From NCBI GenBank assembly GCA_016218905.1, contig JACRCS010000953.1:1-7499 (forward strand): a stretch of 7,499 bases of DNA, in the 5' to 3' direction. The translations under genes were made by a program, and so were the position numbers. The notes under the pieces are model-generated. The model was not told the DNA's origin and did no database searches. It worked only from the letters and a program-made list of their open reading frames with translations. Below, in pieces: positions 3,981 to 7,499 of this stretch (positions are counted from its first letter, which is position 1; the number at the start of each line of letters is the position of its first letter). The DNA is from Deltaproteobacteria bacterium. GTDB taxonomy: Bacteria > Desulfobacterota_C > Deferrisomatia > Deferrisomatales > JACRMM01.

Positions 3981-6346
3981 AGGAGTTCGGGTCGACCGAC
4001 CGTCAGGACAGCAGGGAGAACCGCAGGAGGATTCCGTACGGGTCGCTGCGCGCAGTGGTCGCGCGGATTGCGGGCGCGCTCGCGCCCGCCCTCGCGGCGG
4101 CGGCGCTCCTGGCCGCCCTGCCCGCGTGCGCGATCACGTACATCCACCAGTTCCCGCCGGATCCCGGCCGGCCCCACGCGCCGCTGGTCTCCGACGGGGC
4201 GGGGAATCTCTACGGCACCACGAGGAGCGGAAGCGCGCCGGACAACGGGATCGTCTTCACCATCAAGACCGACGGCACCGGCTTCGCCGTGCTCCACGCG
4301 TTCGCCGGGGGCGCGGCGGAAGGCAGGGGCCCTGGCGGCCGGCTCATCCTCGAAGGGGGCTTTCTCTACGGCACCACGGCCGGCGGGGGCGCCTCGAACA
4401 ACGGGACGATCTTCAAGTTGAAGACCGACGGCACGCTCTTCGCCACGCTCCACTCCTTCGCCGGTGCCCCGGCGGACGGCGCCTCCCCACTTGCCGGCCT
4501 GACCTCCGACGGGGCGGGGAACCTCTACGGAACCACGCAATCCGGCGGCGCCTCGGGAAACGGGGCCGTCTTCACCATTCAGACAGGCGGCGCGGGCTAC
4601 GGCGTCGTGTATTCCCTGGGCGGCGGGGCGGAGGGTGCGTACCCCCTCGGCGAGCTGGCCCTGGACGGTGCCGGCAACCTCTACGGAACGACGAGTCAGA
4701 GCGGCGCATCGAGCAAGGGGACCATCTTCAAGGTCTCGACCGACGGCCTCACGTTCAGCGTCCTCCACGCCTTCGCCGGCGCTCCGGCGGACGGCAGTGA
4801 CCCCGAGGGCGGGCTTCTCCTTCTCGGCGGCACCCTCTACGGGACGACGCGCGTCGGCGGCGCCTCGGACCAGGGGTCGGTCTTCAGCATCTCGACCAGC
4901 GGCGGCGCCATTACTATTCTTCACTCCTTCGCCGGCGGCCCCGCCGATGGCCAAAGCCCCAGGGCTGCCGTCCTCGTCTCCGACGGCGTCAACCTCTACG
5001 GGGTCACGGAATCCGGCGGACCATCGGACCTCGGCACCGTCTTCTCGATCACGCCCGACGGCGTCACCTACACGGTCCTCCGCTCCTTTGCCGGCGCCCC
5101 GGCGGACGGGCGAAGCCCAGCCGCCGGCGTCATCGTGGAGGGCGGGAACCTCTATGGGACCAACGATGGCGGCGGTGCGTGGGACTCGGGCGCCATCTTC
5201 AGGATGACGACGGCTGGCGGGGGCTTCACCCTCCTCCGGTCCTTCGCCGGCAAGACTTCCGACGGGGCCAATCCGCGGGCCGGCCTCGTGCTCGACGGCG
5301 CCGGCTACCTCTACGGCACGACGCAAAGCGACGGGGTGTCGAACGCCGGCGGCATCTTCAAGGTCAAGACGGACGGCACCGCCTACGCCGTCCTCCACGA
5401 TTTCTCCTTCGACCTCACGAACGGCCGCGAGGCATACGGCGCCCTCGTCTTCGACGGGGTGGACAACCTCTATGGGACGACGTACTCCGGCGGCGCCTCG
5501 GACAGCGGCACGGTCTTCACGATCAAGACCAACGGAACCGGGTTTACGCTCCTCCGCTCCTTCGCCGGCGGCCCGGCGGACGGTGCCAACCCGCGCGGTC
5601 GTCTCCTGCTCGACGGCGACAACCTCTACGGCACCACCTCCACTGGCGGCACCACGGAGAACGGCGTCGCCTTCACACTCAAGACCAGCGGGATCGGCTA
5701 CACGATCATCCACGACTTCGTCCTCACGGCCAGCGAGCCAGCCGACCCCTGGGGCGGTCTCGTCCTCGACGGTGCCGGCAACCTCTACGGCACCACGTAC
5801 AGCGGTGGCGCCTCGGGCTATGGCACCGTCTTCACGATGACGACGACCGGCGCCGGCTTCACCGTCCTCCACGAGTTCGACTGGACGGCGACGGACGCCG
5901 CCGAACCCCGCGGTGAGCTGGTCCTCGACGGTATGAACCTCTATGGGACCACCGAGAGCGGCTCACCGGGCGGCTACGGGAAGGTCTATACCCTCACCAC
6001 AGGTGGTGCCGGCTTTACGCTGCTCCACTCGTTCACCGGAGGAGCGGATGGCTCCCACCCGTACGCCGGTCTCCTCCTCGGCCCCGGAGGGAACCTCTAC
6101 GGCACGGCCCGCGACGATGCCGCCGGATACGGCACCGCGTTCACCCTCACGACGGCCGGCGCCGCCTTCCAGGTCCTCCAGACGTTCACTGACACGCCCG
6201 ACGGCTCCAACCCGGAAGGCGGCCTGATCCTCGACGGCAGCACTTTGTACGGCACGACCTCGCAGGGCGGCGCGCCGGCTCGCGGGACAGTCTTCTCCGT
6301 AAGCAACCCGGTCCCGGTCGAGCTGATGTCGTTCACGGTGGAGTAG
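3977..6346 (+). CDS. Exported GloVer tandem-repeat protein, 14 units
   Basis: The gene encodes 789 residues. A polar N-terminus (1-26) is followed by a hydrophobic signal segment (about 27-52: VVARIAGALAPALAAAALLAALPACA), with likely signal peptidase cleavage after ACA and before ITYIHQF. The Cys is a poor lipobox because Pro-Ala precedes it, and it is replaced by Thr in the paralogue. The rest is 14 repeats of 48-52 residues built as LDGAGNLYGTT-x-GGAS-x-x-G-T-V-F-x-I, a T-D-G-T-x-F-x-V-L-H-x-F strand, then AGxPADGxxPxGxL; the last unit is partial. This is the Gloeo/Verruco (GloVer) repeat, used in large exported proteins with varying C-terminal anchors; a beta-propeller-like solenoid is plausible and the function is unknown. 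No PEP-CTERM or transmembrane anchor is seen. The protein ends NPVPVELMSFTVE at the TAG, a tail also found on the surface-protein remnant upstream. The next gene's ATG directly follows the stop. Confidence 0.9.
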   Translation: MKEFGSTDRQDSRENRRRIPYGSLRAVVARIAGALAPALAAAALLAALPACAITYIHQFPPDPGRPHAPLVSDGAGNLYGTTRSGSAPDNGIVFTIKTDGTGFAVLHAFAGGAAEGRGPGGRLILEGGFLYGTTAGGGASNNGTIFKLKTDGTLFATLHSFAGAPADGASPLAGLTSDGAGNLYGTTQSGGASGNGAVFTIQTGGAGYGVVYSLGGGAEGAYPLGELALDGAGNLYGTTSQSGASSKGTIFKVSTDGLTFSVLHAFAGAPADGSDPEGGLLLLGGTLYGTTRVGGASDQGSVFSISTSGGAITILHSFAGGPADGQSPRAAVLVSDGVNLYGVTESGGPSDLGTVFSITPDGVTYTVLRSFAGAPADGRSPAAGVIVEGGNLYGTNDGGGAWDSGAIFRMTTAGGGFTLLRSFAGKTSDGANPRAGLVLDGAGYLYGTTQSDGVSNAGGIFKVKTDGTAYAVLHDFSFDLTNGREAYGALVFDGVDNLYGTTYSGGASDSGTVFTIKTNGTGFTLLRSFAGGPADGANPRGRLLLDGDNLYGTTSTGGTTENGVAFTLKTSGIGYTIIHDFVLTASEPADPWGGLVLDGAGNLYGTTYSGGASGYGTVFTMTTTGAGFTVLHEFDWTATDAAEPRGELVLDGMNLYGTTESGSPGGYGKVYTLTTGGAGFTLLHSFTGGADGSHPYAGLLLGPGGNLYGTARDDAAGYGTAFTLTTAGAAFQVLQTFTDTPDGSNPEGGLILDGSTLYGTTSQGGAPARGTVFSVSNPVPVELMSFTVE
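4089..5050 (+). repeat. Duplicated segment, copy 1 (signal peptide to unit 6 of the GloVer gene)
   Basis: This stretch is collinear with 6411-7369, roughly 85-90% identical by eye. The only length difference I find is one codon in the second unit (ADGASPLAGL against ADGESPAGL). Units match one to one in order, which indicates a block duplication of the gene's 5' half, not an expansion of single repeats. Confidence 0.75.
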
Positions 6347-7420
6347 ATGGTCACCCCGGCGCTCCGGATGGGCTCCCGCCCGCGGCGAGCGGCCGCATGG
6401 GCCGTGTTCGCCCTCGTGGCGGCGGCGCTCCTGGCCGCCCTGCCCGCGACCGCGATCACGTACATCCACCAGTTCCCGCCGGATCCCCGCAGTCCCTGGG
6501 CACCGCTGGTCTCCGACGGGGCGGGGAATCTCTACGGCACCACGATCGGAGGCGGCGCCTCCGACAGAGGGATCGTCTTCACCATCAAGACCGACAGCAC
6601 CGGCTTCGCCGTCCTGCACGAGTTCGCCGGGGGCGTGGCGGAGGGCTGGGGCCCTCTCGGCCGCCTCGTCCTCGAAGGGGGCTTCCTCTACGGGACCACG
6701 CAAGGCGGTGGCGCCTCGGGCAACGGAACCATCTTCAAGGTGCAGACCGACGGCACGCTCTTCGCCACGCTCCACTCCTTCGCCGGCGGCCCGGCGGACG
6801 GCGAAAGCCCTGCCGGCCTGACCTCGGACGGAGCCGGGAACCTCTACGGGACAACGCAATACGGCGGCGCCTCGGGCAACGGGGCCGTCTTCAGCATCCA
6901 GACCGGCGGCGCGGGCTGCGGCGTCGTGTATTCCCTGGGCGGCGGGACGGAGGGTGCGTTTCCCCTCGGCGAGCTGGCCCTGGATGGCGCCGGCAACCTC
7001 TACGGAACGACGAGTCAGAGCGGCGCCTCGGGCAGTGGGACCATCTTCAAGGTCTCGACCGACGGCCTCACGTTCAGCGTCCTCCACGCCTTCGCCGGCG
7101 CCCCGGCGGACGGCCGGGACGCCGAGGGCGGGCTGCTCCTTCTCGGCGGCACCCTCTACGGGACGACGCTCCTGGGCGGCGCCACGGGCCAGGGATCGGT
7201 CTTCAGCATCTCGACCAGCGGCGGCGGCATCACGCTTCTTCACTCCTTCGCCGGCGGCCCCGCCGATGGCAAGAACCCCAGGGCTGCCGTCCTCGTCTCC
7301 GACGGCGTCAACCTCTACGGCGCGACGGAATACGGCGGATCATCGGACCTCGGCACCGTCTTCTCGATGACGATGGGTGCCCGGTACGTAGTTAGCCGAA
7401 TTGCGACCCCAGCACGGTGA
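6347..7420 (+). CDS. Second GloVer-repeat gene, 3' part replaced (truncated paralogue)
   Basis: ATG at 6347 directly follows the TAG of the first GloVer gene (6344-6346), with GGTGGAG at 6337-6343 as a close, weak ribosome binding site, so translation is probably coupled. The signal peptide is shorter and more regular than in the first protein (RRAAAWAVFALVAAALLAALPATA, cleavage before ITYIHQF). Five full GloVer units follow, plus part of a sixth (LGTVFSMTM). There the similarity to the first protein stops abruptly at about 7370. The frame continues for only 16 unrelated residues (GARYVVSRIATPAR at the end) to TGA 7418-7420. These residues are read across the 3' flank of a minus-strand gene and are surely not native. 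The product lacks at least eight units and the PVELMSFTVE tail, so it may not be anchored or stable. Confidence 0.8.
   Translation: MVTPALRMGSRPRRAAAWAVFALVAAALLAALPATAITYIHQFPPDPRSPWAPLVSDGAGNLYGTTIGGGASDRGIVFTIKTDSTGFAVLHEFAGGVAEGWGPLGRLVLEGGFLYGTTQGGGASGNGTIFKVQTDGTLFATLHSFAGGPADGESPAGLTSDGAGNLYGTTQYGGASGNGAVFSIQTGGAGCGVVYSLGGGTEGAFPLGELALDGAGNLYGTTSQSGASGSGTIFKVSTDGLTFSVLHAFAGAPADGRDAEGGLLLLGGTLYGTTLLGGATGQGSVFSISTSGGGITLLHSFAGGPADGKNPRAAVLVSDGVNLYGATEYGGSSDLGTVFSMTMGARYVVSRIATPAR
6411..7369 (+). repeat. Duplicated segment, copy 2
   Basis: This is the counterpart of 4089-5050. The left limit of similarity is within the signal-peptide coding region (CCCTCGYGGCGGCGGCG). The right limit coincides with the point where the conserved block of the minus-strand gene begins (7376). 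Confidence 0.75.
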
Positions 7421-7452
7421 CGACCCGCTGCTGAGTCCGGGCTGACGCGCTC
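7376..7452. repeat. 77-bp conserved block, copy 2
   Basis: This is the match of 667-743 in the same orientation. Differences are at 7400 (A for C), 7405 (G for C), 7408 (C for T), 7414 (A for T), and the base that removes the early stop of the minus-strand frame (G for T, at 7444). The left end falls inside the second GloVer gene. Cross-homology continues to the right edge at lower identity. Confidence 0.75.
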
Positions 7453-7499
7453 GGGCGGCCCACCTGCCAGAGCCAGGCGTCGAGCTCCTTCAGGTTCGG
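7392..7499 (-). CDS. 3' end of a paralogue of the 217-residue protein (partial at right edge)
   Basis: The minus strand from the window edge reads PNLKELDAWLWQVGRPSASA and on to a TAA at 7394-7392. The start of this matches the C-terminus of the 217-residue protein (PTPKELDAFLLQAGILSA). Where that protein stops (TAA at 734), this copy has TCA (Ser) and continues for 16 more residues (ARTQQRVVTVLGSQFG). The stop used here exists at the same place in the other copy (683-685). The rest of the gene lies outside the window. Confidence 0.65.
   Translation of the reverse strand, partial: PNLKELDAWLWQVGRPSASARTQQRVVTVLGSQFG

Noticed and set aside
4025..4057. Alternative GTG start at 4055 of the first GloVer gene, with AGGAGG at 4025
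   Set aside because: It would give a more typical signal peptide, but the spacing from AGGAGG is about 24 nt. ATG 3977 has a properly spaced GAGGAGG.
3761..5872. Very long minus-strand open frame (703 codons) opposite the first GloVer gene
   Set aside because: It is the antisense of a GC-rich repetitive gene. The product is a periodic Arg/Glu/Gly/Ala sequence that mirrors the GloVer unit length, and the sense frame has a signal peptide, a ribosome binding site and a known repeat.
5963..7243. Minus-strand open frame (426 codons) opposite the GloVer gene junction
   Set aside because: It has the same antisense periodicity as the previous one, crosses the boundary between two sense genes, and has no support of its own.

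Overview
The window is GC-rich (clearly above 60% by eye) with G/C-ending codons, compact genes, and a Sec-exported repeat protein of the GloVer type (Gloeobacter/Verrucomicrobia repeat). This fits an environmental bacterium such as an Acidobacteriota, Verrucomicrobiota or Planctomycetota member. There is no rRNA or marker gene, so the lineage is only a guess.

Layout. (1) 1-236, plus strand: the 3' end of an unrecognised gene that runs in from the left. (2) 237-542: non-coding and rich in hairpins and short repeats. (3) 543-2876, minus strand: a small module read right to left. It consists of an ImmA/IrrE-type zinc metallopeptidase gene lacking its 5' part, an overlapping PIN-like nuclease gene, a conserved but uncharacterised 217-residue protein, and a leftover copy of the 3' end of a PIN gene. 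The composition suggests a toxin-antitoxin or stress/defence-type module; this is inference. (4) About 2907-3585, plus strand: the 3' remnant of a surface protein gene, truncated at the 5' end and frameshifted at a run of nine G. (5) 3586-3976: mostly intergenic, possibly with one short ORF. (6) 3977-6346: a complete exported GloVer-repeat protein with 14 repeat units. (7) 6347-7420: a second GloVer gene, a tandem duplicate of the 5' half of the first, abruptly cut at about 7370. (8) 7376-7499: a second copy of the 3' flank and 3' end of the 217-residue gene, minus strand, running off the right edge.

The most notable feature is the mosaic structure. A 77-bp block around the 3' end of the unknown minus-strand gene (667-743) recurs at 7376-7452 with about 93% identity. 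The adjoining coding sequence is only about 70% identical. At both sites the homology stops at the same base and continues into unrelated sequence: a PIN gene 3' fragment in one case, a GloVer gene interior in the other. A third breakpoint near 2880-2912 leaves two divergent genes both without their 5' ends. Together these suggest that the minus-strand genes move or recombine as units into surface-protein genes. Misassembly of a metagenomic contig is the main alternative.

Two otherwise unrelated exported proteins here end with the same kind of short tail (PVE-hydrophobic-x-SFTxE at the extreme C-terminus). This is a candidate anchoring or sorting signal.
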